Positions 46,101-56,327 of a DNA stretch of 64,000 nucleotides are shown here, piece after piece (positions within the stretch are counted from its first letter, which is position 1; each line of letters opens with the position of its first letter). The position numbers were made by a program, and so were the translations under genes. The notes beneath the pieces are model-generated. The model ran no database searches. It saw only the letters and a list, made by a program, of their open reading frames with translations, and was not told the DNA's origin. Origin of the DNA: Pristionchus mayeri (taxonomy: Eukaryota > Nematoda > Chromadorea > Rhabditida > Neodiplogasteridae); the NCBI GenBank assembly GCA_036245805.1, contig BTRK01000002.1:8800689-8864688 (forward strand), in the 5' to 3' direction.

Positions 46101-48736
46101 GCTCCGATAGAGTGAATATGTGGTCGGAAGTTGAAAAATCGCGGCGAAAGCCGGCTTGCTCATTTGGTTGGTTCGTTTTGAGTTGTCTTTCAATCCGATT
46201 ATCGATGACTGATGTAAATAGTTTGTATATGAGGTTCATCAAAGCTATGGGACGATAGTTCCCGATGTCGAGGGGCGATCCTTTTTTGTATATTAATGAA
46301 ATAGTTGAATCTGGCAGCTCATTGGGGATTTCCTCCTTCTCAATCCACTCGTTGAACAATGTGAGTAAATGCTTCGCTAGAGGCTCGGCACTCGCTTTAA
46401 TCATTTCAGCAGTTATTCTATCCAGGCCTGGAGCCTTCCCGTTCTTTAATCGAGCAATAGCCAAGAAAATTTCACTTGAGAGGATCAGAGGGAGTGTCTC
46501 ATCGCTGCTGTATTGTGATCGACCGATTGTGATAGTTGATGAAAATAGGCGGTTGTAGTATGATTGTACAGTTTGCGATACTTGGCTTCGAATTGCTGCT
46601 ACACTTCCATCATCCTTTGTCAATCTAGTCAGCGTTGTTCTTCCGACTTCAGATTTTCGAAGAGCCACTTTTGTGCTTCTTCCATACCGTACTGCCTCCT
46701 CCAGAAACTGCACGTGTCTCCGATGCAAATCTTCATTGAGCGAAAACCTAAGAGCCTTGCTAGTTACAGCCAGATTAATTCTATTCAGTGGCGTTGGGGG
46801 TTACTTTCTTAACATGTTCCTGCTTCTCATCAATTGTTCTGTCTTAGTGCTCAATCTCTTGGGTTTGGGTTCAGGAATCACGCATGTTGAGGCTATATTA
46901 TTCATTGAACTCACGATGTCCTGGTATGTGGATAAATTGGTTTGCTGGTTTGACATAGATGCTGCGAACGCAGGAATTGATAGCTTTTGGTTGATTCTTG
47001 TCGGTCGAAAGTTCACTCTTTCCTTGTGGTTCATTCGAATTCTCGCCATAATCAGGCGGTGGTCGGATGAGAATGAGTGAGACCCAACGATGGAAACATC
47101 AAGGAAGAGAGAAGGATCCTGGCATAATATGAAATCAATGAGATTCTTCGTTTTCATATCCGGAGAATGCCATGTCCACTTCCGACTCTCTCTCTTATCA
47201 AACCATATTTTTCGCAGGTTGTTTGCGCAGCAAAAGTCACCAAGAACTTGTCCTCTTTCGTTTCTTTCACCGAGACCGTGCCTCCCAATCCAGTCTACAT
47301 GCTTGGCTTGCCGCGATCCAACCTTGCAATTGAAATCACCGCAGACAACCACTCGACGTCTCCCAACACCCGGTAGGTGAGCACGACTGGAGGGAGCGTC
47401 TAACAGTGTCTGCAGTTCGTTCAAAACACTCTCATAGTCTGTATCGGGAGAGGCGCTTGTCGGAAGGTAAATTGAGACGATCCTCAATCCCATTTTGTCA
47501 ACGTCGAGGTATGAGAGGCGGTCGGTCAGATAATGAAAATCAGCGTGGGCTGCCCTTTTGGAATGGATGAGAAAGCCAGTTCCATACAACGATCGTGTTC
47601 CGTAGGCGTAGAATAGATGGTTGGATTGCAAAAGAGTAGCTGAGGCAAAGCCAGTTCGGCGAGTTTCTTGCAAAGCAATAACATCGAACGACAATTTACT
47701 CACTGACTCCTCGAATTCGACTAGACGATCATTCTTGAATAGGCTTCGACAGTTAAAACTTGCGATCTTGAGATTGCCTGGCATTGGGTGGACGAGGACC
47801 TCACCAGGTTGTCCAGGCTGACTGGGAGGGAGACTCCAGAGGAAGGAGGAGAGAGGGGGCCGAGAGGCGACCGCCCCTCACCGACGATCGAATGGAGAAT
47901 GGAGAATGGAGAATGGAGAATGCTGATATTTGGCCCAATATAGCCCTTCATATTGGGCCTTGGTATGGGAACTTCACCAGCAAGATATTGATGGGGGTTG
48001 CAAAAAATTCATCCGAAGGTAGGTACGTTTTCTCGTGGAATGTCTCTTAACAACAATTGTCGAGTGTTTGAGGTGCGTTAAATATGCAAGATGTTTACCT
48101 GAACCCTACCCGAACAAAATAGTTTTTCCGTTGGAGAACTCTATGCATAATTTAATTCCAATCATTTTTCTCATTTAAATCAATGCATTGTGTGTGTCGA
48201 AAATGTATACTATATTTGGCCTGGGGCAAGAAAACTATTTTTTTTTAAATTTCAAATTAATTTACAATTTTAAAAATTATAATTTTAGCTGCTGTACATG
48301 GCATCGTTCATATTGAATGTGTTGTATTTTGCCTTATTACTGTTACTTCCGGATGCAAATGTGAGTCATCATAATAAAATATGACACATTAAATGTTGCA
48401 TATTTACAATATATTTTTGAAAGTCACACTATGTTTAGTGGAGAGCATTCGATTCTGAAGCGACTCGAACTTCAAGTAATTCTAACTATCAAAGTGGAAT
48501 ACGCCGTCCAAAGCCAGTACAGGACATGGGTAACGACTGGAGAAGGAGTAATATACGCGTCAGTTTAAACTCATTGAAATGTGCTTAAAATTGATCCCTT
48601 AGCAAATCCATTTTCAGTGGCTAAGAAACGAAATGGTTGCTCACCACATTTGTTGTACCCTTCCTTCCGTTATCGGTCAGAATATCCATCTGCTTATAAT
48701 GAATGTCGTTCTGGATGGTCTTAATTTTCACAAGAG
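43129..48736 (+). CDS. Membrane protein of unrecognised family (P2), possibly truncated
   Basis: Exons 43129-43179, 48289-48360, 48439-48558 and 48618-48736 match the P1 gene at 60.8 kb in order, phase and (except exon 3) size. Exon 1 gives MKSSDLRKDFDQISWDS. Exon 2 is a hydrophobic helix (LLYMASFILNVLYFALLLLL). Exon 3 ends RRPKPVQDMGNDWRRSNIR, nearly identical to P1. Exon 4 begins WLRNEMVAHHICCTL and is also hydrophobic. All donors are GT. Intron 1 is 5.1 kb because of a foldback element carrying an RTE LINE. The multi-helix last exon found in P1 is not recognisable downstream; any continuation after 48,736 soon meets a stop near an inverted repeat, so the protein may end early. I do not know the function. 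Confidence 0.6.
44982..47941 (-). mobile_element. RTE-type non-LTR retrotransposon (LINE)
   Basis: A minus-strand element about 2.96 kb long. Its 3' end is a (TCATAA)n-type microsatellite tail at 44,981-44,999. It is flanked by a target duplication AGCCCTTCAT (44,972-44,981 and 47,942-47,951). It encodes an apurinic endonuclease then a reverse transcriptase in the RTE layout. The 5' end shows short GAGAATG repeats (about 47,885-47,921). It sits inside the right arm of a TTAA foldback element. Confidence 0.88.
45000..47784 (-). pseudogene. RTE endonuclease/reverse transcriptase ORF with two lesions
   Basis: Endonuclease part 46,801-47,784 (327 residues): KIASFNCRSLF, ALQETRR, VVCGDFNCKVG and SFSSDHRLIMARI are the APE catalytic blocks. 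Reverse-transcriptase part 45,000-46,728: NGKAPGLDRI, NYRPIALMN, FIDYRKAFDSV, GVRQGYPISPHLFN and the catalytic LRYADDIVLIS. A single in-frame TAA at about 46,801 separates endonuclease from RT, and a one-base frame change near 46,080 splits the RT before the FIDYRKAFD block. Everything else is open, so the copy is dead but young. Confidence 0.88.
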
Positions 48737-48839
48737 GTGAGCATTGCGCTAGCTTTGCAGAAATATCACGAAGTTTGCCTAAAAATCGAGCAATGTCTGG
48801 CACAGAGAAAAAGGTCGAATTCCTGAAAGGTTATTGGGG

Positions 48840-49470
48840 TTCTCAAGGGTGCTGATGATGATGGACGTATTCATTTTACACATGGAGTTTTCGTTGAGGC
48901 CATACGACGTCCGGCAAAAACACATTATCGTGATTATCTCTGCATCCGATATTCCTAATCTAGCGTCAGAATTTGATCGTGATCATGCCTATCTAATTTA
49001 TATTAAATTATTTATAACAATTATTTTTTAAACTTTTCTAAAATGTCGGAGAGTGAAAGGCGAAAAATGAAATTATAATGGATCTGGCCGGTTTGGTGTA
49101 AGGATTTCAAATATATTTTTGTCTTTCCAAATAGAAATGCTCAATTTGTGTAGTGCAATTAAATGCACCTTCAAATGGAGAGATTATCAGTCGTCTTCCC
49201 TTGATCTACAGCCAGTCTCTCTGCCCGTAACGACTGACCTCTTCCCTCATCTGCCTCTGTAAAAAAAAATAAAAAAAATAAAAAATAAATTAGATAGGCG
49301 TGATCGCCATCAAATTATGACCCTGGAGCCATATCCACTTAATTTTAGGAATATCGGACACAGAGATAAACACGATAATGTGTTTTTGACGTGACGTCGC
49401 CTGGCCTCAACGAAGGATCCAAAATGAATATGTTCATCATCATCAGCACCCTTGAGAACCCCAAAAAATA
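48840..49470. repeat. Inverted repeat downstream of P2
   Basis: About 48,840-49,010 pairs with about 49,285-49,465: 'tgctgatgatgatg' and 'acacattatcgtg' on the left, 'catcatcatcagca' and 'cacgataatgtgt' on the right. About 165 bp per arm, with roughly 280 bp of spacer. Sequence is related to the palindrome at 41.9-42.9 kb. Confidence 0.75.
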
Positions 49471-49702
49471 TAGCTGGGATTACAACCCTTACAATAAACT
49501 GAAAGCTTTTTTGACTGGCGCTTTCGATTCGAACGAGATTTTGATAATATGTCCCCATCCGGAATACAAGCTCATTACACAAAAAATATTCCAGAAATTT
49601 CCAGAAGAAATTTTTTTACAACCAAAAAATATGTGTTGCTATGTCCGTCTGTGCGCAACCGTAACCCTTGGCATTGGGTCAGCTCGTGTGTCAGACTCAT
49701 GA
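49424..49702 (+). other. Conserved-start ORF (Q family), coding status uncertain
   Basis: A 92-codon frame begins MNMFIIISTLENPKKYS and continues without a recognisable domain. Its first 20 residues resemble frames in the palindrome at 42.8 kb and on the minus strand at 48.87 kb. It may be a first exon or a repeat-encoded relic. Confidence 0.35.
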
Positions 49703-50214
49703 TTTCATCAGAAGATCGAAACAAAACGTCAATGCAGTACTCCTACCGTAACCGAAAGCTACAGTACCCAGTAGCCGTGGGTCAGACTCTGGGTCAGACT
49801 CATGATTTCGTCTGCGGATGGTTGGAAAACATCAATATCGTTATTACTCTAGCGATGGGACGGACGTGGCATGAGAACCATGATTTTGCCGGCATAAATA
49901 GATTATTTTCTAAATGTGCCGGGGATTATTAAATCTAAATGTTCTAAATACTTTACAAGAGGCGTAGTTGCCCACTAGTTATACCTAACTATATGTGACC
50001 AACCAAATGTGTATGATGTATCGCATTAGTCATCGATCTTGTAAATGTTACTCCTTTTCTGTTATTATTACACTTTTTTTGCAATGGGTGATCTTTGCAA
50101 CACACTAATGACATATTGACCAATCCTCCATACACAACTGGTACTCCAACTACTGGCGATTTGAATTATTTGGGATAAAAATATATTGGAAAATTTACAT
50201 CAAGCAAAAGAGTT
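49703..50214. other. No gene recognised
   Basis: Contains a short direct repeat of GTCAGACTCATGATTTC (about 49,692 and 49,794). Otherwise no exon structure. Confidence 0.4.
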
Positions 50215-50285
50215 GCCCATGGCTGGAATCGAACCAGCGTCGCCACGGCCACAACGTGGAGTACAAACCACTATACTACATGGGC
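50215..50285 (-). tRNA. tRNA-His (GTG), copy 2
   Basis: Minus-strand cloverleaf with a fully paired acceptor GCCCATG / CATGGGC, A-box TAGTATAGTGG, anticodon loop CGTTGTGGCCG (GTG) and B-box GGTTCGATTCC. It differs from copy 1 (33.3 kb) mainly in the acceptor and the D-loop (GGTTTGTA versus GGTTAGAA). This copy looks functional. No intron. Confidence 0.9.
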
Positions 50286-50781
50286 CGATAGGGAAGTACA
50301 ATTAGCGTGCACAAGTGCCAGATGCGCTTGAGATTAGAATTGAATTAAAAATCTCAATTCACTGCATGTCTTATGAAAAAAATATCGCCGGAAAGTATTT
50401 TACTGCTAAACAATTATGTGGTAATTGTTTAGCCAGATGATATATCGAGCTGAAATTTGAACAATCAACGTCCAATTTTTCGAAATAGGATAACTTTTCT
50501 GAAAAATACACCAAAGTGACGTGAAGAAATAATCTGCAGTAGCCATTTCTGCTCAACGTGTTAACAATAACGACATAGTGAAACATTCTGGTGATACTAT
50601 AGAAGTAGCACACTTTATCGTGGCTCCATTTAACATCAATTGAATGAACACACACGAAAATAACACTTCACAGTGGAACATTTTCTGCACACTAAATACA
50701 CATTAGTATGTCATCGAAACGCAACATTCAGTCATAACCTGCGGAATATTGTCTTTAAAGTTTTCAGATGTTCTTAGACTC
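50286..50781. other. No gene recognised
   Basis: Short open frames only, between the tRNA and the coiled-coil gene. Confidence 0.4.
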
Positions 50782-51446
50782 TTATGACTTCCTCGAGTTC
50801 TGGAAAAACAATTATTGAAATCACTGAACAAATTCCAAACAAATTTTCGTTCAACTTCGTTGAGTGTCTCATCAAAGAAGCGATTATTTCATCTTTGCAT
50901 CACACTTTACTTGAACTCTCTTTACTTTACTTTACCAACTCACTTTACGGTCCTCTTTCTCCTTTTCCATCCTTCTTCTCTCATCCTCAAGCTTCTTTCT
51001 CGCAACCTTGTGTCTCCTTCTCTCCTCTTCTTCCTTCTCCCTCTTCCTTTTAGCCTCTCGCTCGCTGTGCGCTTGGCGTTCTTCCTGAACAAATCACATA
51101 CAAAGCGACTAACAGTTATAATTGTTGAATATGAGCGGAACATAGAAGGCGGAACATAGTGGACATATTTTAGTATTTTTTTTTAATATGCACGCTTAAT
51201 GCATAGTTTGACGCATCAAACAGCTTACTTCTCTCGCCCTCTCATGTTGATGCCTCGCTCTCGTCTCCTCTTCCTCCGCGTGTCTCATCAGTGATGCGAT
51301 TACTGCGTCATGAGAATCCTAAATGTAACCGATTTCCAAAAATTTTCAGTAGAAAATAGAGACAACAGCGATAATCGCTGAACAAAGTCAAAACAAAAAA
51401 AAACACCAAAACTTACGTGATTGGGGTTGTAATAGTCGTCCATCAT
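50782..51446 (-). CDS. Small charged coiled-coil protein, unrecognised
   Basis: Four exons on the minus strand (51417-51446, 51229-51318, 50944-51084, 50782-50799), all GT-AG and all phase 0, encode 92 residues. It starts MMDDYYNPNH, continues DSHDAVIASLMRHAEEEETR and then a long Arg/Lys/Glu-rich helix (REKEEEERRRHKVARKKLED and similar) predicted to form a coiled coil, ending NSRKS. There is no signal peptide or membrane segment. Such composition occurs in many unrelated proteins, so no function is assigned. Clean splice signals and phase regularity support a real gene. The last, 18-nt exon is the least certain part. Confidence 0.6.
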
Positions 51447-52019
51447 TTTTTCCACTCCAAAATCGGGAAAAATAAATCTCAAAATCGATTGTGAGCAACG
51501 GGAATCGGAGAAAGAGAGAAGGAAAGCGAGCTTTAGAGATGAATCGCGCCTCCTCTGCTGTTTGTCTATCTCACTTCTACGTGCTTTTTTACTCTCGTCG
51601 TTTCTCATTTCGAAAGTGCACACAGCGATTGCACAATTTAGGTCGCGAAGTTCTCAACCTTTTATTCCGGTAAAGACAAAGAGCAAATATTTGAGCGTTT
51701 CGTGAAAGAAATTAACGAACATTTGGAAGGAAGCATGATGAAAGTGAAAGGAACATGACAGATGCTAGAATGGATGTCATGTGAATGCATTCTGGTACTC
51801 TAATCCGATGTTGTATCACTCAAATATAATGCAATCTACCTTCACGCAACCCTTCCATTCTGCTGTGCTGGGTAAATTCGACAGCAAAAAATATGAAATT
51901 TATGAAAAAATATGAAATCTGTTAAATCGATGGTCTACTCGACGCGAGAGCAATTGTGCGTCAACGCATTACTACCACATTCTGGGAACTCCTTCATCTC
52001 ATAACTCTAGACTGATTGG
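51447..52019. other. No gene recognised
   Basis: Spacer between the coiled-coil gene start and a LINE fragment. No motifs found. Confidence 0.4.
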
Positions 52020-52520
52020 AAGCTTCCATCATCATCATCATCATCATTTTTATCCAAATCGAAAAATAAAACAACAATAAAAAAAACAATAAAAAAAAAA
52101 GAGACGAAAGGGATTACATTCTTCTTCAATTCTTCATCTTGGTGTAGTCCTCGCATCGTCATCTCTTCTTCTCCACGCTAGGCGGGGTCTGGATGAGCAG
52201 TTCGCTCTCTGCATAGGTCACGATTTATCGTACGCCTTCATCTTAGCTTCGTAAATTGCCTGTCTGCACACCAACTTCTTCCTAACGTATTCATTCTTAC
52301 TTTCCGCAGTCTTCCTTCTAAATCATCTTAGGAATGCCTTTCGCTTCTCCCTGGTCGCCACCCTCACACTATCATCCTTCCAAAACCGAGACTCTTAGTC
52401 ATTTCTTCGCTTCCCTTTGGTAACAGCAAGGACACTTTCTGCGCATTTCAGAATGTTACCTTTAGTCTCAAGCCAAACATCATTAATATCGATCTCATCA
52501 TCTAGTGGATCAATTCTCTT
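52020..52520 (-). mobile_element. Degraded LINE fragment
   Basis: On the minus strand, broken frames give VATREKRKAFLR and then EYVRKKLVCRQAIYEAKMKA, typical of the region between endonuclease and reverse transcriptase in RTE-like elements. The low end has an (ATC)n run (52,028-52,047) consistent with a 3' tail in this orientation. Several stops interrupt it. Reverse-transcriptase motifs are missing, so it is an internally deleted relic. Confidence 0.55.
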
Positions 52521-52629
52521 TGATCGGGCGTATACGAGCTACTTAAATATTATGGTTAGTTGAAATTTAGTTAAGGTAATAAAGTAAATTTACGTTCCGA
52601 ACAATTGTATCACTCAAAAATGATTGCAG

Positions 52630-53105
52630 GGTGATTTTAGAAAGGAACATGAACTACAATACGCATTGAAGACACTCGCATTTACACATCTCATAGCTAC
52701 GTTTAATGCGTATGCTGGAAAGTGAGTTCGTCCACTGAAATATTTAAAAAAAGTACAATTATTAAAATATATACGTTGCAGCGTAATCAGTGAACTTGTA
52801 CGTGGTAAGAAACAGCTTTCCAATGTCAGCATTTCGTGGATGGATCGCGTAAAGGATGAACAGATTGCCAAGCAAGTGCTCGAAAATCTTCCACAAATGC
52901 AGAAATGCGAAATATTTTGCGTGAGATGTTTTTGAAACAATATTTGAATCATAATTATTAAATATTGTTCAATGAGTTTGAAAAAAAATCTTTGCAGGAT
53001 CGACTAGATATCAACGAAAATAACATTATACAACTCGCAATGAAATCTATATATTTTAAATGCCGCACAAATATAACCGCTCGTGGAATAGCCCTTGTTT
53101 TCGCG
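52630..53105 (+). pseudogene. F-box family paralogue, truncated at both ends
   Basis: Three exons (52630-52721, 52782-52920, 52998-53105) with GT-AG junctions align with exons 2-4 of the F-box gene at 24.2-25.3 kb: VISELVRGKKQLSNVSISWM versus IISQFVRDCKRIEEMNIKWW, and NIIQLAMKSIYFK versus EMLQQLVFKSS. These frames are open, but the F-box exon is missing upstream (a LINE relic is there) and the final exon is missing downstream (mariner and Polinton sequence begin). It is therefore a fragment. Confidence 0.65.
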
Positions 53106-53237
53106 GTAAGCGATCTCAAGTTTATTTACAATTAGTTAATCCACCAAGAGTAAGGACCGAGTAGTGAAGAAAATCTTTTGTGAAAATTTGGAAGATGCCC
53201 GATAAAATTGTTGAGTCGACGGATATATCTTTACTTA

Positions 53238-53277
53238 TTAGGTTGGTGCAAGTTTCTTTCTTTTTTCATGCACCAAC
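53238..53277. repeat. Minimal mariner-type inverted repeat (40 bp)
   Basis: TTAGGTTGGTGCA and TGCACCAAC enclose about 18 bp. The ends match those of the mariner-type element at 57.5-58.4 kb, so this may be a near-complete deletion derivative at the left edge of the Polinton relic. Confidence 0.5.
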
Positions 53278-53499
53278 ATTCTGACCTCCCCAGGTAGTCG
53301 TAATGAGCCAATCAAATAATTGTTTTTGCTGTTGATACGGACATGGGTACACACTATAGTGAGTACTATATTGTGTTGATTCTATCAATTAGAATTGAGC
53401 ATTTTAGTTCGGAAGTAATCGCACCAGGTCGAGCAATCCGACTTTTCAATTGCTCTATGCTCCGAGGGCCAGCAGCCAGCAGCAACTGCGGCAAGCGAC

Positions 53500-53646
53500 A
53501 TGGTCAAGGGGTCGACTGCTTCGGATGCATTTAAGCGGGCTGGAAGACGGACTATTCGCAATATAACTGGTATTGGAAGTCGTAAAAGACGCATTTCTGA
53601 TACAATCCCTTCTGAGAACCGGTCGTACTTTATTCCCGCTCCATAA
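53500..53646 (+). CDS. Small basic ORF upstream of capsid gene
   Basis: A 48-residue frame starting at the ATG at 53,500 contains FKRAGRRTIRNITGIGSRKR and ends FIPAP. Its stop TAA overlaps the ATG of the next gene (TAATG at 53,644-53,648), a compact arrangement typical of viral-type elements. The frame extends open further upstream, so this is probably the C-terminal end of a longer basic protein. It may be a minor virion component, but this is only inferred from position. Confidence 0.45.
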   Translation: MVKGSTASDAFKRAGRRTIRNITGIGSRKRRISDTIPSENRSYFIPAP

Positions 53647-54949
53647 TGCATAAAATTGTCAATTCAAAGTCTAAGAAAATTACTGTACCCGAACTCGATC
53701 TTTTTAGTATTCCTGATACTTCGGTAGGCGTAGTGAACAGTCGATATGTTGAATGTCCCATGACAAATTCGTTTTCTTCTGGTTCGGGTCCTATCGAATG
53801 GGACCTATCGAATATTCAGTTTACAATAGGTCTCAGAGATAAAGATGGAAAGAAGCATGTCGTTAAAGAAGACCAGACTCTCCCCATTGCATTTTGTCAA
53901 ATGATTGGCAAGACTTTGTTCAAACAGTTCAAACAAGTGTAAATTAATGGTGTAATGGTGGAAGATTCATCTCCATTGTATGCGTATAGAAGTGTCATTG
54001 AAACGGATCTCAACTTTGACAAGGAAACCAAAACAGTACACTCTCTCTTGGCGGGTACGCATCGGATGATGATCCCAACAGCCCTACTTCGGCTGGATTT
54101 AAGCAAAGGCAAAAGTGGATCAAGAGAGATGGAGAAGGACAGTTTGCCGCAACACTCAACCTAAATCTATTCAGCCAACCACGTCTTCTTCTGAACTACG
54201 TCGACTTTAAGCTCATTGCTTAGCTAAATGATCCCAAGTTTGTCATTGATTCCCTCGAGTTGGACAAGGACCGTGAAACCCCTTCTGCCACAACTTACAC
54301 GTACGAGATTTTGGACATGAAACTTCTTCTTCACGAGTACGAACTTCACGATTCTGAATCTCTCGCAATCGAACAACTTCTTAAACAGGAAAAGATGATC
54401 ACGTATCCCCTGACAAACGTTGAAATGCGTAGTTTCTATGTAGCTCCTGGTCGTTTTGACGCGCCCGAATGTCGGCTTCTGACTTCTGCTCTTCCGAAGC
54501 GCGTGGTCATGTGCATGGTCGATGCTCAGTCGTAAGTGCTCCCACGTGAAAAGTCCATTCAACTTTAGACATTTTGACGTCAAGGATGCATTCCTCGAGT
54601 GTGGTGGACGAACCATTCCATCCCGACCACTTAATCTCAATTTTGACAAGGACCTCTATATGCCAGCGTATCTGAACATGATCGAAGGGACGGGAATGGG
54701 TCGGTCTACAAGAAACAACGGAATTACGAGAGATATGTTCAAGAATGGATGTGCCTTCCTTGTATTTGAAATTTCGCCATCACTCGATTCCGAAACGTTT
54801 GACCTGATTAACCTAGGAACTACGAGTTTTAATGTAAAATTCAACAAGCCTGTTCCCGAAGGAGGTCTTTATTGTATTCTTCATTGCAAACAGGATTCTC
54901 TGTTCACCATTGATGATAATCGTGTACCCCCTGTTGATGCTCTCATGTA
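53646..54949 (+). pseudogene. Polinton major-capsid-like protein, broken
   Basis: The product resembles the widespread invertebrate family linked with Polinton capsids: an N-terminal LDLFSIPDTSVG, then INGVMVED...LYAYRSVIET, FSQPRLLLNYVDFK, LPKRVVMCMVD, FNFRHFDVKDAFL and a C-terminal FLVFEISPSLDS. It would be a virion structural protein with jelly-roll folds. It is not intact: stop at about 53,940, frame change near 54,057, stop at about 54,220 and another frame change near 54,525. The last part (54,522-54,949) is open to its natural-looking stop. The family assignment rests on my recall of motif order, not on a search. Confidence 0.7.
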
Positions 54950-54969
54950 GATAAATAATTTATTGTTAA

Positions 54970-55214
54970 AGGAGGAGTAAAGGCAAAATTCAACGTTTGA
55001 AGTTTACATATGCCCGGCCTACATCTCTCCAACGCTAATAAGCTTCGAAATTATGACTTTGATATCTCCATTCTGAACAGAGCTATCGGTAGTTGGCTGT
55101 GAGCCAAATCAGGGAAAGCTCAGGCAACGAGCGAGAGAGCACGCGACTTGAAGAGAGTTATCTCTCTAATTGAAACATATTTCAACCGGGAGCGCGTTTA
55201 CCTTTACTCCTCCT
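54970..55214. mobile_element. TTAA-flanked MITE (245 bp) after capsid gene
   Basis: Inverted ends AGGAGGAGTAAAGG and CCTTTACTCCTCCT lie directly inside TTAA at both sides (54,966-54,969 and 55,215-55,218). It includes a GAGAGAGCACGCGACTTGAA motif like other inverted elements. Inserted about 20 bp after the capsid stop. Confidence 0.85.
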
Positions 55215-55218
55215 TTAA

Positions 55219-55586
55219 GTAAACACAAAACAAAAACAAACAAACAAATAAACAAACAAACAAAAGGGGGAAGGGACCTAGAGAGCAAAAGCTCTCCCCC
55301 GGAAACAAAGTTTCCTAGGCCCTAGGGGAATTTTGTAGGTTTTAGGTTTTGTTTGTTAATAGGACCCTAGGGGTTTTTTTTCCCTCGGAGGGTCGTCTTT
55401 ATGCAGCTCTGACGAGTTCTTGTTGGTAAACGATTCCCGTAATTTCTTCTCCTTGTTCATCTACCAGTCGATACGTTGGTGGTGATCCAGCAAGAGCTTG
55501 AACAACTTGGGAAATTTCGTCCGTCCATCCAGACTCGTATCCATGTCGAAAAGCCCTGTTTTGATGGCTCATTCGAACAAGGTCTC
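55219..55586. other. Low-complexity spacer
   Basis: Begins with an (AAAC)n-type tract (55,220-55,262), then CCTAGG-rich palindromic sequence around 55,270-55,390. No gene recognised. Confidence 0.5.
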
Positions 55587-56293
55587 CTACTTGGTATTTG
55601 GGTTTTTTACAGGTGGGGAATGAGCTTCGAATGGCTCAAGTTGACCAGAAGATACTTGTTGCGGTGAACACTTGATCATTCGATGGTATGAATAGTTGAT
55701 GGCCTTTGTCAGCTTTTCGGCTACGTCTAACCATTTTTTGGTGTTGTTTGCCGTGATATATTTGAATAGACGTGTTTCCCAAGCACGATTAAAACGTTCT
55801 ACAACTGCACATTTGATATCCGAGTTTGGATGAACGAGATTAATGTTTCGCGAATGAAGATAGTCTTTAACATGGGAATTTATAAATTCTTTTCCACGAT
55901 CAGTGATTAAAAAAGCAGGGAATAACTTTAGTTTTTCAAACGTATTTCGCAACGCATCACAAACGTTTTGACCAGTTTTCCTGTGAATTGGAATAGTGGA
56001 ATAGTGAATCTGCTATAGCAATCAATCATGGAAAGACAGAAATGAAATCCCTTATTTTGACGAGAAAAACTAGACAAATCAATCAAGTCAGCCTGGACAT
56101 GCGAGAAAACGTAGTCTCCTCGCGTTTTCCTACGTGGAAACTTGTAACGAATTTGCTTATGCCTAGAATAAACTGGTTTATTTTCAAGAAAAGTTTCAAC
56201 TTTTTTGAACGATTGTCGACTAGCCTTTTGCAAATGACCATGTGATGAATATGTTGTTGGTTCATTCAAGTTGTAGTATAGTCGGTTCAACAT
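55587..56293 (-). pseudogene. Polinton retroviral-type integrase, frameshifted
   Basis: A DDE-type integrase of the rve fold, which inserts the element into chromosomal DNA. The N-terminal frame (55,928-56,293) has a SRHKQIRYKFPRRKTRG linker and the first catalytic D in HVQADLIDLSSF, followed by LSMIDCYSRF. The second frame (55,587-55,952) has the second D in FLITDRGKEFI and the Glu in CAVVERFNRAWETRL. The two frames overlap around 55,930-55,950 and differ by a frame shift, so the copy is inactive. Catalytic residues are otherwise all present. Confidence 0.85.
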
Positions 56294-56327
56294 GATACGA
56301 ATGATTCAAATTAGAATTTATCGACAT

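Larger units (their letters stand above)
43231..48046. mobile_element. TTAA-flanked foldback element, interrupted by an RTE LINE
   Basis: Perfect terminal repeats starting GAGACATTCCACGAGAAAAC (left) and mirrored at the right (at least 28 bp) are each bordered by TTAA (43,227-43,230 and 48,047-48,050). The interior is a long palindrome: about 43,360-44,150 pairs with 44,190-44,975, centre about 44,170. Without the LINE the element would be about 1.85 kb. It is inserted in intron 1 of P2. Confidence 0.85.

Noticed and set aside
52028..52047. Tandem ATC repeat as a possible CRISPR or satellite start
   Set aside because: Short simple repeat consistent with a LINE 3' tail; no spacers, and the DNA is eukaryotic.
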